In this document: positions 29,625 to 36,669 of the stretch, piece by piece
Layout: the number at the start of each line of letters is the position of its first letter
Numbering within the stretch: the first letter of the stretch is position 1
Origin: Fibrobacter sp. UBA4373
GTDB lineage: Bacteria > Fibrobacterota > Fibrobacteria > Fibrobacterales > Fibrobacteraceae
Assembly: GCA_002390045.1 (NCBI GenBank)
Contig: DGSB01000030.1
Location: 1 to 36,669, forward strand
DNA length: 36,669 bases
Direction of reading: 5' to 3'
Notes under the pieces: generated by a model
Database searches by the model: none
Told to the model about the DNA's origin: nothing
What the model saw: the letters and a program-made list of their open reading frames with translations, nothing else
Position numbers and translations under genes: made by a program

Positions 29625-30203
29625 CTTTCAAATCGCCCTTTGCGCAATCCGTAGCAAAGCGATAAAAACCGACGGCGTCAGACAAATTTCGCAAAGCCAC
29701 AAAACGCACTTTGCGCTCTTGCTCGATGAAATTTACAGGCGGAACAAATAATTCCCGAACTAGCGATTTTCTTTGGAAAAAGAAAAGGACGCAGGTCGCT
29801 GCAATTTATCACGCTGAGGCTCTGCATAGCCCATGTACGATAAATGCAAACGACCCACGTCCCAAAGCGGGCGACAGAAAACACAGCAAGCTTCGTATAG
29901 ATTGCTTCGCCTTCGGCTCGCAATGACACGATGAACGTTGCTGTTCTTGTCGAAATACGCCTAAACGAGCCGCATTGCTACGGCTTGAAAATCGTATTCA
30001 CGTGAGCGTTCGCCTTGTCCTCGTACATTGGAAATTTGCAGATTTCAGCGTGAGAACAAGAGCTAATAAACTCGATGCGCCCCGCATTTAAAATGCGGAG
30101 CTATGTCGGTAAGAATATAGCATTCTTTTTTTGTGTTCGAGAAAGGCTATCAGCAGGCGGAAGGGAAATTTCTTTGTTATTTTATTCTATGTAGGATATC
30201 TGT
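29625..30203. other. 579-bp intergenic stretch with a REP-like element
   Basis: No gene is supported here. The segment at 29901-29928 (ATTGCTTCGCCTTCGGCTCG followed by CAATGAC) is an imperfect palindrome of the widespread intergenic type reading GTCATTGCGAG...GAAGCAATC. A minus-strand open frame of 83 codons starting in it (29929) looks spurious. A hairpin CCGCATT-TAA-AATGCGG lies at about 30083-30099. The last 20 bp hold the AGGA ribosome binding site of the ATPase gene. Confidence 0.55.
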
Positions 30204-31409
30204 ATGGAACAAAAATTCAAGCTAAAACTGGAATCTCTGCGTCTAAAGAATTTTAGGGCGTTTAGGAATGCTGAAATAAAAAACATTCCCAATTATTGCG
30301 TCCTTGTAGGGGCAAATGGGGTTGGCAAAAGTACCGTATTTTCAGTTTTTGAATTTTTGAAAGATACAATGGAAAGCAACGTCAATGCCGCGCTTGGACG
30401 GCTTGGCGGTAGTCTTGGTTTTAGGGAAGTCCGTAGCCGTGGTTCTGAAGGTCCTATAGAGATAGAAATCAAATTCCGTATTGATGATAAAAGCCCGTTG
30501 ATTACATACTTTATTGCCATCAACGAAGAAAATGGGCGAGCCATTGTGGAAAGAGAGTCCCTTCGGTATCGTCGAGGCAGTAAAGGGAAACCTTGGTCGT
30601 TTCTTGACTTTTCTCATGGAAAAGGGTTTGCTATCACAAACGAATTGGAAAATGTTTCGTCCGAGCAAGAATTACAGCGAGAAGAACAAACACTCAAGGC
30701 TTCCGATTTGCTTGCGATAAAGGGCCTTGCCCAGTTTGAAAAATTCCCTGCGGTGATGGCTCTGGGTGAGTTGATAGAAAAATGGCATGTTTCGGATTTT
30801 CATATAAGTAAAGCTCGGACCACGCCAGAGACTGGTTATGCGGAACATCTCTCGCGAGAAGGCGAAAACCTGCCGTTGGTGATTCAGTATCTGCATCAGT
30901 TCCATCCGGAAACTTTTGATAAAATTCTAAAACTCTTGTCCAAACGAGTCCCTGGAATTTCTAATGTGGAAGCCAAGACGACAGAGGAAGGTCGAATTCT
31001 TTTAAAGTTTCAGGATGGAGCATTTGCGGATCCCTTCTTAGCTCGTTATGTGTCCGATGGCACAATTAAAATGCTTGCGTATCTGGTTCTACTTTTTGAT
31101 CCGAATCCGCATCCCTTACTTTGCGTTGAAGAACCGGAAAACCAGTTGTACGTAAGCCTCCTTGAAGAGCTTGCGGAAGATTTTAGACAGTATGCGAATC
31201 GTGGTGGGCAGGTGATGGTTTCTACGCATTCCCCGGACTTTTTGAATGCACTTAGGCCGGAAGAAGTCTTCTATATTGTCAAAAAGAATGGCTACTCCGA
31301 AATCAAATGTGCTGCGGATGATGAACAAGTTGTTGCCTATGTAAATGAAGGCGATAAGTTGGGATATTTGTGGAAGCAAGGATTTTTAGGGGATGTCGAT
31401 CCGCAATGA
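30204..31409 (+). CDS. AAA ATPase of the OLD/RecF-like type (defence-associated)
   Basis: The 401-residue product is an ABC-type ATPase of the family often annotated AAA_21 or AAA_15. Residues 11-30 give the typical opening SLRLKNFRAFRNAEIKNIPN, Walker A GANGVGKST is at 36-44, Walker B and the following acidic residue are in LLCVEEPENQLY near residue 305, and the H-loop is in VSTHSPDF. A short lid replaces a long coiled coil. AGGA is 7 bases before the ATG. The stop overlaps the next gene's start as ATGA. In defence systems such as AbiL and PARIS an ATPase of this class pairs with a TOPRIM-type effector, which fits the neighbour. Confidence 0.85.
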   Translation: MEQKFKLKLESLRLKNFRAFRNAEIKNIPNYCVLVGANGVGKSTVFSVFEFLKDTMESNVNAALGRLGGSLGFREVRSRGSEGPIEIEIKFRIDDKSPLITYFIAINEENGRAIVERESLRYRRGSKGKPWSFLDFSHGKGFAITNELENVSSEQELQREEQTLKASDLLAIKGLAQFEKFPAVMALGELIEKWHVSDFHISKARTTPETGYAEHLSREGENLPLVIQYLHQFHPETFDKILKLLSKRVPGISNVEAKTTEEGRILLKFQDGAFADPFLARYVSDGTIKMLAYLVLLFDPNPHPLLCVEEPENQLYVSLLEELAEDFRQYANRGGQVMVSTHSPDFLNALRPEEVFYIVKKNGYSEIKCAADDEQVVAYVNEGDKLGYLWKQGFLGDVDPQ

Positions 31410-31966
31410 CTGTTGAAAACCTTGTGATCCTTTTGGAAGAACCCTCGGCGAAGAAAATGCTGGATGTGGTGGTCCCCAAGATTTTGCCGCCAGGCATTAG
31501 TCATCGTTGCATTCCATTTCAAGGAAAATCCGATCTCGAAAAAAACATTTCCTTAAAAATTCGAGCGTGGCAAAAGCCGAATTCCGTATTCCTTGTAATG
31601 CGGGATCAGGATAGTGGCGACTGTAAATTGGTGAAGAAAAAATTGTTGGAGGAATGCGAAAATTCGCGCCGTCCTAAAAAGGATTACCTTGTTCGAATTG
31701 CATGTCATGAATTGGAGTCTTTTTATCTTGGCGATTTAGATGCGGTTCGAAAAGCCGGTTTCAACATCAATTTGTCTAAGAAAATCAAAAATCCAGATGA
31801 AAAATCAAATGCGGCAGAAATGCTTTCAAAAATAACAGGTGGAGAATATCAAAAGATTCAAGGTTCCGCTGCAATAGCGCCCTTCCTAAAATTGGATGGT
31901 TCCAACCAATCGACGAGTTTCAACATGCTTATTTCGGGAATCCGAAAAATTGTAGGTCTGCCCTAG
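31406..31966 (+). CDS. DUF4276 family protein, TOPRIM-like putative effector
   Basis: The 186-residue product starts at the ATG at 31406 inside the stop of the ATPase gene; the upstream in-frame ATG at 31370 lies in that gene and is rejected. It resembles DUF4276 proteins. The N-terminal strand and helix NLVILLEEPSAKKMLDVVVP could provide the TOPRIM glutamate, and SVFLVMRDQDSGDC the DxD motif (D-Q-D). IACHELESFYLGD is a further conserved family segment. TOPRIM proteins in paired ATPase systems act as nucleases. Activity here is inferred from the motif pattern and from the coupling with the ATPase. Confidence 0.72.
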   Translation: MTVENLVILLEEPSAKKMLDVVVPKILPPGISHRCIPFQGKSDLEKNISLKIRAWQKPNSVFLVMRDQDSGDCKLVKKKLLEECENSRRPKKDYLVRIACHELESFYLGDLDAVRKAGFNINLSKKIKNPDEKSNAAEMLSKITGGEYQKIQGSAAIAPFLKLDGSNQSTSFNMLISGIRKIVGLP

Positions 31967-31968
31967 TT

Positions 31969-32047
31969 TCAATGGGCCATAGGACAATATTTCTGTCGTT
32001 AGATTCTTTGGTGTAGCTTGCTAGGAAATCGATGTATTGCGGAATTT
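31969..32047 (-). pseudogene. Fragment of a second CotH gene (79-bp repeat copy)
   Basis: This 79-bp sequence is 76/79 identical to 28111-28189. Read on the minus strand it encodes IPQYIDFLASYTKESNDRNI then VLWPI with no stop and only two residue changes from the CotH gene, so it is a piece of a CotH paralogue or a duplicated segment. It lies between the DUF4276 gene and trmO, and no flanking CotH sequence remains. Confidence 0.82.
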
Positions 32048-32060
32048 ATAAATTTATCAT

Positions 32061-32747
32061 ATGCCTCAGGAATTCCGCATTCAGACAATTGCAAAGATTC
32101 GCTCCGATTTTCCGGACAAGTTCGGGATTCCGCGCCAAAGTGGGATCTTAAAGGATCTAAAATCCCAGATTGTGTTTGAGCCGGAGTTCCGGAATGCGGA
32201 TGCTCTTCGCGGGCTTGAAGAATTTTCGCACCTGTGGATCGTCTGGATTTTTTCGGAAAATATTCGCAAGGAATTCCATCCGACCGTTCGACCGCCGCGC
32301 CTTGGCGGGAACGTTCGCAAAGGCGTTTTCGCGACGCGGTCTTCTTTTCGTCCGAATCCGCTTGCGCTTTCCGTCGTCAAAATTGAAAAAATCGAAAATT
32401 CAAACGAAGGTCCCGTCATAACCATTTCCGGTGCAGATCTCATGGACGGAACCCCGATTGTGGACATTAAGCCGTACCTTCCTTATGCAGATGCTGTTCC
32501 AAACGCGACAGGCGGTTTTACAGACAAATTAAGTTTCGTTCCGTTGGCGGTGAATTTTCCGGATACAGAGCTCCAAAAAGTTTCTCCCGAAAAACGTTCC
32601 ACACTTTTGCGCGTGCTTTCCGAAGATCCGCGCCCTGCGTATCAAAAGGATGCGGACCGCGTTTATGGTTTCCACTTTGCCTCTTACGAAGTCAAGTTTA
32701 CGGTAAAAGAAAACACGCTCTGTGTCCAGAGCGTGTCCCTTGTTTGA
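32061..32747 (+). CDS. trmO: tRNA (N6-threonylcarbamoyladenosine37-N6)-methyltransferase
   Basis: TrmO (TsaA/YaeB, UPF0066) uses SAM to methylate t6A37 in some tRNAs. The 228-residue product shows the family pattern: IAKIRSDFPDKFGIPRQSGI at the start, FEPEFRNADALRGLEEFSHL, then VRPPRLGGNVRKGVFATRSS, FRPNPLALSVVKI, ISGADLMDGTPIVDIKPYLP and ADAVPNATGGF. The C-terminal extension ending near DRVYGFHFASYEVKF is usual. The start at 32061 has no clear ribosome binding site, perhaps because upstream DNA was rearranged next to the CotH fragment. Confidence 0.92.
   Translation: MPQEFRIQTIAKIRSDFPDKFGIPRQSGILKDLKSQIVFEPEFRNADALRGLEEFSHLWIVWIFSENIRKEFHPTVRPPRLGGNVRKGVFATRSSFRPNPLALSVVKIEKIENSNEGPVITISGADLMDGTPIVDIKPYLPYADAVPNATGGFTDKLSFVPLAVNFPDTELQKVSPEKRSTLLRVLSEDPRPAYQKDADRVYGFHFASYEVKFTVKENTLCVQSVSLV
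32713..32736 (+). terminator. Hairpin at the 3' end of trmO, possible terminator
   Basis: A perfect 10-bp stem ACACGCTCTG / CAGAGCGTGT with a TGTC loop overlaps the last codons of trmO. The following bases CCCTTGTTTG form only a weak T tract, so termination would be inefficient or factor-dependent. Confidence 0.5.
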
Positions 32748-32789
32748 ATCAAAATTTTAGCCATTGCAACGGTCAGAAAACCGACGTTT

Positions 32790-33050
32790 TTACAACTTGC
32801 GAATCGTTTCTTCGGAGAGATGCGTTATTCTAGCTACCTTTTCTACAGAATCACCTTCAGCCAGCATATCACGAGCCATCTCGCGAGTTTTATCAAGGAC
32901 GCCTTCGGCGACCTTCGCATTCACTAAGTCTGCGTAGTCTTCTAAGAAGGCCGCGCCCATAACGTTATGGTCCCATCTTTCGTGATGCATTTTTTGGTAA
33001 ACCTCAAATTCTTCTTTATTGAAATTAGATACTTTTGAGCTTTCCGTCAA
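32790..33050 (-). pseudogene. C-terminal remnant of an Rpn-type PD-(D/E)XK protein
   Basis: The open frame gives 86 residues from a TTG at 33050; no ATG is available and a stop lies just upstream. The end, REMARDMLAEGDSVEKVARI then THLSEETIRKL, is the typical helical tail of Rpn-family (transposase_31-like) nucleases, which are usually about 300 residues with the nuclease domain in front. That domain is absent, so this is probably a remnant. It could also be expressed as a short C-terminal protein, as is known for some rpn genes with internal starts. Confidence 0.6.
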
Positions 33051-33116
33051 AGCATTCCCCGAAGCAAAACTTATATTAAATCATGTACCATTTAAGACAT
33101 TAAAACGGATGGGGCT

Positions 33117-34679
33117 ATGAAGATAAAGTTTTTTCTTTCGTGCATTGCGTTCGCTGTATTTTCGTGTTCCGAAACATCTTCCCAAGCAGAGGAGACTCCT
33201 TCCTCTTCACAAAAAAGCCTTGTCATCGTTTACGAAAACGACGTTCATTGCAATATGGAGGGCTATGCCAAATTTGCAGGTCTCCGCGATTTGATTGCCG
33301 ATACAGCCGACGTGGCGACCGTTTCTGTCGGCGATTTTTTGCAAGGCGGAGCTTGGGGAAGCATTTCACACGGAGGCTATGTCGTTCCAACTGTAAATAA
33401 AGTCGGTTATGACGTCATGGCTCTCGGGAACCACGAGCTCGATTACAAATTTCCGCGTTTGATGGAACTTGTCGATTCCCTGACTCCACCCATCATTTGT
33501 TCTAACCTTGTCCTCAAAGGGACAACGACGCCCCTGTTCAAACCTTACGTTTTAAAACAAATCGGTTCAAAGAAAATCGCCTTTGTCGGGGCGCTTACGC
33601 CCGATGCTTTAGTAACAGAATCTTATGCATTCGAAGATGATTCCTCAAAGGATTCATACGACATTCCGGCAGGCAATGTTTTTCAATTGGTACAAACCGC
33701 GGTAAACAATGCGCGCAAAGCGGGTGCCGATTACGTGATTCTTCTTTCGCATTTTGGCATTGAACCACCCTTCACTTCCATGGAATTAATTCAAAATACT
33801 TCCGGAATCGATGCTGTTCTCGACGGGCATTCTCATTCCGTTGTCGCCGAAAAATTTGTTCCCAATTTAAATGGCGATAGTATTCTGGTTTCCCAAACAG
33901 GTTCCAAATTTCAAAATGTCGGCGTTTTAGACATTACGCATGACGGAAAATTTCATTCCCGATTGATTCCGCTAGACAGTATCACGACCTCAAGTAAATC
34001 CGTTTCTGCGGTCTACGATAGTTTATACGCAATTGCGGTTCAGGATTTGCAACAGGTAATTTCCAGTACAAAGTTTGATTTGACCATCAACGGAGATGAC
34101 GGGAAACGTTTGGTCCGCAAAGGCGAAACGAATTTAGCAGATTTCGTCGCCGACGCCTTTCGGAACGCTTTCGAAGCCAAAATCGGTCTGGTGAACGGAG
34201 GAAGCGTTCGCGCCACGATCCCTGCCGGGAACATCTCTTACCAAAATATTTTAGACGTAATGCCGTTTGCAAATGACATGTGCCTTGTCAAAGCGACCGG
34301 AAAACAGATCAAGTCCGCGCTTTCTGAAGGGGCTTCGCATTTGCCCGATGAATTCGGAGGCTTTTTGCAAGTTTCGGGTATGCGCTACGAAATCGTCATC
34401 GATTCCATTCCGCACATCGAAAACATTCAAGTCGAAACCGACAGCGGCTACGTAAATATGGCAGATGACAAAATTTATACCGTGGGGATGGCTTCTTACC
34501 TAGCATACGCCGGAGCCGAAATCACATCGTTTCGGCAAAGTGAAATCGTTATAGACAAAGTGATGACGGATGACGAAGCGGTCATGAAGTATTTAAAATC
34601 ACTCGGTTCAGAAATTCCGGAGCTTTACCGCAAGCCTCAAGGGAGAATTTTGGTAACGGCAAGCGAAAAGTCCCGCTAA
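33117..34679 (+). CDS. Lipoprotein 5'-nucleotidase / metallophosphoesterase
   Basis: The 520-residue product is a UshA-type bifunctional nucleotidase that hydrolyses extracellular nucleotides. It starts with a lipoprotein signal ending VFSC (C17) and a Ser/Glu-rich linker. The calcineurin-like metal site is complete: VYENDVHCN, SVGDFLQGG, LGNHE at about 103-107, LLSHFGI and LDGHSHS. The C-terminal substrate domain follows from about residue 325 (NLADFVADAFRNAF, NGGSVRATIPAGNI, FGGFLQVSGMRYEI). Most relatives have ND-x-HG in the first motif; here it is ND-x-HCN. It is probably anchored in the outer membrane or periplasm for nucleoside salvage. Confidence 0.9.
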   Translation: MKIKFFLSCIAFAVFSCSETSSQAEETPSSSQKSLVIVYENDVHCNMEGYAKFAGLRDLIADTADVATVSVGDFLQGGAWGSISHGGYVVPTVNKVGYDVMALGNHELDYKFPRLMELVDSLTPPIICSNLVLKGTTTPLFKPYVLKQIGSKKIAFVGALTPDALVTESYAFEDDSSKDSYDIPAGNVFQLVQTAVNNARKAGADYVILLSHFGIEPPFTSMELIQNTSGIDAVLDGHSHSVVAEKFVPNLNGDSILVSQTGSKFQNVGVLDITHDGKFHSRLIPLDSITTSSKSVSAVYDSLYAIAVQDLQQVISSTKFDLTINGDDGKRLVRKGETNLADFVADAFRNAFEAKIGLVNGGSVRATIPAGNISYQNILDVMPFANDMCLVKATGKQIKSALSEGASHLPDEFGGFLQVSGMRYEIVIDSIPHIENIQVETDSGYVNMADDKIYTVGMASYLAYAGAEITSFRQSEIVIDKVMTDDEAVMKYLKSLGSEIPELYRKPQGRILVTASEKSR

Positions 34680-34700
34680 ATTTCTAACTTTGTTCGCAAT

Positions 34701-36092
34701 ATGAAATTTTCCGAACTTCCCTTAGACGAACGTCTGCAACGCGCAATCGTCGACGCAAACTACACCGCCCCAACACCAATTCAAGAGAAAGCGATTCCTC
34801 CGGTTTTGGAACACAAAGACTTGATGGGCATTGCCCAGACGGGTACCGGCAAGACCGCCGCATTTGCACTTCCGATTCTGCAGAACTTGCTCCAAGGCGG
34901 AGACTCTAAAGGACAAAAGCCTATCCGCGTTCTGGTCCTGCTCCCGACGCGAGAGCTCGCCATTCAAGTTTCGGACTGTTTTGAAAAATATCAGAAATAC
35001 ACCCGTTTAACAAGCGCCTGCATTTTTGGCGGAGTCAGCGATTTACCGCAAAAAAGAGCGCTTTCCCGCGGAGTCGATACGTTAATCGCCACGCCGGGCC
35101 GTCTTTTGGATTTAATCAACCAGCGTGTCGTCAGCTTAAAGAAGCTCGAATACTTTGTTCTTGACGAAGCAGACCGCATGCTCGACATGGGCTTTATTCA
35201 TGACATCAAAAAAGTGGTAGCGCTCCTTCCGCAAAAGCGTCAGAACCTGTTCTTTAGTGCCACGATGCCGCCCGAAATCACAAAGCTCGCGGCTTCGATT
35301 TTACGCACAGATCCGGTCCGCGTCGAAGTCGCTCCGCAAAGTACGCCCATTGAACGCATTCGTCAGGAGCTTTACCGCATCGACAAGCGTCGCAAAGGTG
35401 CGCTTCTCAAGGAAATGCTTTTAGAGCATCCGGAAATGAAAAAGGTGCTTGTCTTTTCGCGGACCAAACACGGCGCAGATAAAATCGTCCGCGTTCTCGA
35501 AAAGGCAAAAGTGACCTGCGCTGCCATTCACGGCAACAAGAGCCAGAACCGCCGCCAGGAAGCTCTCGGGAACTTTAAAACGGAACAGATCCGCGTTCTC
35601 GTCGCCACGGACATTGCAGCCCGCGGTATCGACGTGGACAACGTGACGCACGTTTTCAATTACGACCTTCCCGATGTTCCCGAAACCTTTGTCCATCGCA
35701 TTGGACGTACCGCCCGAGCAGGCCGTGACGGCGTGGCCATTTCTTTCTGCGCCCCGGACGAAGAGCAGGACTTGCGCGCCATCGAAAAGCTGACCCGTGT
35801 TCAGATTCCAGAAGGCGACAAGGCTATTTTTGAAAAGCTCCCGCCTCCGCAAAAGGAAACTCCCGAAAGCGAAGCCCGCAATTCTCGCTGGCGCACCGGA
35901 AAATTCGGCGGTCGCAAAGCGCGCGAGCAAAAAAAGGAATCGGCGAAAAAGGAACCGAGCAAACCTCAAGCGGCGCAAAAGCAAAACGCAAATCCGACGC
36001 CTAAGACTCACACGGGCAAGCGCCTCGGCAGCCGCGCACGTCGCCGCTTAAGAGAAGAACAGGCAAAAAGACAGCAGTCGCAAAACGGATAA
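34701..36092 (+). CDS. rhlE: DEAD-box ATP-dependent RNA helicase, RhlE type
   Basis: The 463-residue product has all DEAD-box motifs: FSELPLDERLQRAI, the Q motif (TPIQEKAIP), Walker A AQTGTGKT at 45-52, PTRELA, TPGR, DEAD at 155-158, SAT, ARGIDVDNV and HRIGRTARAG. The C-terminal 90 residues are Lys/Arg/Gln-rich and unstructured, suited to RNA binding. Likely roles are ribosome assembly and cold adaptation. No clear ribosome binding site precedes the ATG. The next gene starts 15 bp downstream and is probably co-transcribed. Confidence 0.92.
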   Translation: MKFSELPLDERLQRAIVDANYTAPTPIQEKAIPPVLEHKDLMGIAQTGTGKTAAFALPILQNLLQGGDSKGQKPIRVLVLLPTRELAIQVSDCFEKYQKYTRLTSACIFGGVSDLPQKRALSRGVDTLIATPGRLLDLINQRVVSLKKLEYFVLDEADRMLDMGFIHDIKKVVALLPQKRQNLFFSATMPPEITKLAASILRTDPVRVEVAPQSTPIERIRQELYRIDKRRKGALLKEMLLEHPEMKKVLVFSRTKHGADKIVRVLEKAKVTCAAIHGNKSQNRRQEALGNFKTEQIRVLVATDIAARGIDVDNVTHVFNYDLPDVPETFVHRIGRTARAGRDGVAISFCAPDEEQDLRAIEKLTRVQIPEGDKAIFEKLPPPQKETPESEARNSRWRTGKFGGRKAREQKKESAKKEPSKPQAAQKQNANPTPKTHTGKRLGSRARRRLREEQAKRQQSQNG

Positions 36093-36106
36093 AAGAGGAA
36101 AAATCT

Positions 36107-36669
36107 GTGGCAAAGAAAATTCTCATCATGGTCGCAAGCCCCAAGAACGAACGAAGCGGAACGCTCATTCCGACAAAAGCCTTCGTGGACGGAATGCTCG
36201 AAAACGGCGACTATGAAGCGGAATACGTTTTCATTGACCGCCTAAACATCAAGCCTTGCCGTGGATGCCTCACCTGCTGGGGTCGCCCAGACGGTAGCTG
36301 TTTCATTAAAGGCGACGACGTTCCGGAAACCCGAAAAAAACTCGAAGAAGCCGACGTGGTCATTTGGAGTTTCCCACTGTTCCTCTTTAGCATTCCAGGG
36401 CAGATGAAGGTCCTTCTCGACCGTATCGTGGGAATGGTGCACCCCTACATGGGCCAAAAGTTGAGCGGGGAAAATTCGACGCCCGATATGAACAAACCGA
36501 TGCACGGTCTACAGCACCAGAAGCCCGGCCAAAAGATCATTCTGCTGTCGAGCTGCGCCTGGATGGATATCGACGTCGTTTACGAACCGATCGTGAAACA
36601 GTTCGACATCATTCTCGGCAAGGGCAAGTATTATATGATTGCCTGCCCGCAGATGCGCGCCTTGCATCA
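36107..36669 (+). CDS. NAD(P)H-dependent flavin oxidoreductase, flavodoxin-like (5' part)
   Basis: The frame starts at GTG 36107 with AGAGGA upstream and runs off the right edge after 187 codons. The N-terminus AKKILIMVASPKNERSGTLI is the FMN phosphate loop of the flavodoxin-like fold. A cysteine pair follows in PCRGCLTCWG, as in iron-sulfur flavoproteins and NADPH-dependent FMN reductases, then DVPETRKKLEEADVVIWSFP and PGQMKVLLDRI. Its substrate is unknown. It follows rhlE closely, which may be coincidental. Confidence 0.82.
   Translation, partial: MAKKILIMVASPKNERSGTLIPTKAFVDGMLENGDYEAEYVFIDRLNIKPCRGCLTCWGRPDGSCFIKGDDVPETRKKLEEADVVIWSFPLFLFSIPGQMKVLLDRIVGMVHPYMGQKLSGENSTPDMNKPMHGLQHQKPGQKIILLSSCAWMDIDVVYEPIVKQFDIILGKGKYYMIACPQMRALH

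Noticed and set aside
29678..29929. 83-codon minus-strand open frame starting MSLRAEGEAI
   Set aside because: Its start lies in a REP-type palindrome and the rest shows no protein-like pattern.
1..36669. CRISPR array, prophage, or complete insertion sequence
   Set aside because: No regularly spaced repeats, no phage structural or integrase genes and no transposase with terminal repeats were seen.

Overview
The window reads as a chromosomal segment of a Fibrobacter-type bacterium (phylum Fibrobacterota). Pointers are: a secreted GH5 cellulase with a lipoprotein signal and a Ser-rich linker; a CotH-type lipoprotein with poly-Ser linkers; a TIGR02147-family protein (a paralogous family described from Fibrobacter succinogenes); type IX secretion-like C-terminal domains; and an LpxA gene, which implies lipid A and an outer membrane. 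This is inferred from protein content only. Gene density is high and many neighbours overlap as ATGA or TAATG.

Region 1 (1-9.4 kb) is mainly cell envelope and housekeeping. It holds a partial outer-membrane-like protein followed by a small exported protein with a carbohydrate-binding-like fold (minus strand), and divergent from these a GH5 endoglucanase that abuts lpxA end to end. Divergent from lpxA is a membrane GT2 glycosyltransferase. Between it and a convergent tRNA nucleotidyltransferase gene lies a REP-like insertion bordered by a 20-bp duplication of both gene ends. Upstream of cca are a small lipoprotein and a large secreted beta-propeller protein with a sorting-like C-terminal domain.

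Region 2 (9.4-24.4 kb) holds an ECF sigma factor divergent from dsbD, a glycogen synthase with a strong terminator, and a coupled secretion operon (lipase-like hydrolase, propeller lipoprotein, PDZ protein with sorting-like domain). It also holds the sbcD-sbcC nuclease operon and, divergent from it, a TIGR02147 regulator coupled to a LamG-type lipoprotein. Two perfect palindromes lie in that divergent spacer.

Region 3 (24.4-33.1 kb) is an accessory zone of defence and toxin-antitoxin genes, many of them broken. It contains AbiEi with a truncated AbiEii whose tail is joined to an antisense leucyl-tRNA synthetase-like fragment, and a frameshifted DUF3791-type gene. It also contains a PUA/EVE-like protein with a zinc-ribbon HNH-like end and a RelB-YafQ pair whose toxin has an internal deletion. 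A CotH lipoprotein fused in frame to the start of a helicase gene and an intact ATPase plus DUF4276 (TOPRIM-like) pair follow, then a CotH fragment, trmO and an Rpn-type tail fragment. Two sets of near-identical direct repeats (41 bp and 79 bp) border parts of this zone.

Region 4 (33.1-36.7 kb) returns to ordinary genes: a lipoprotein 5'-nucleotidase, an RhlE-type RNA helicase and the start of a flavodoxin-like NAD(P)H oxidoreductase that runs off the window. No rRNA, tRNA, CRISPR array, complete insertion sequence or riboswitch was recognised.
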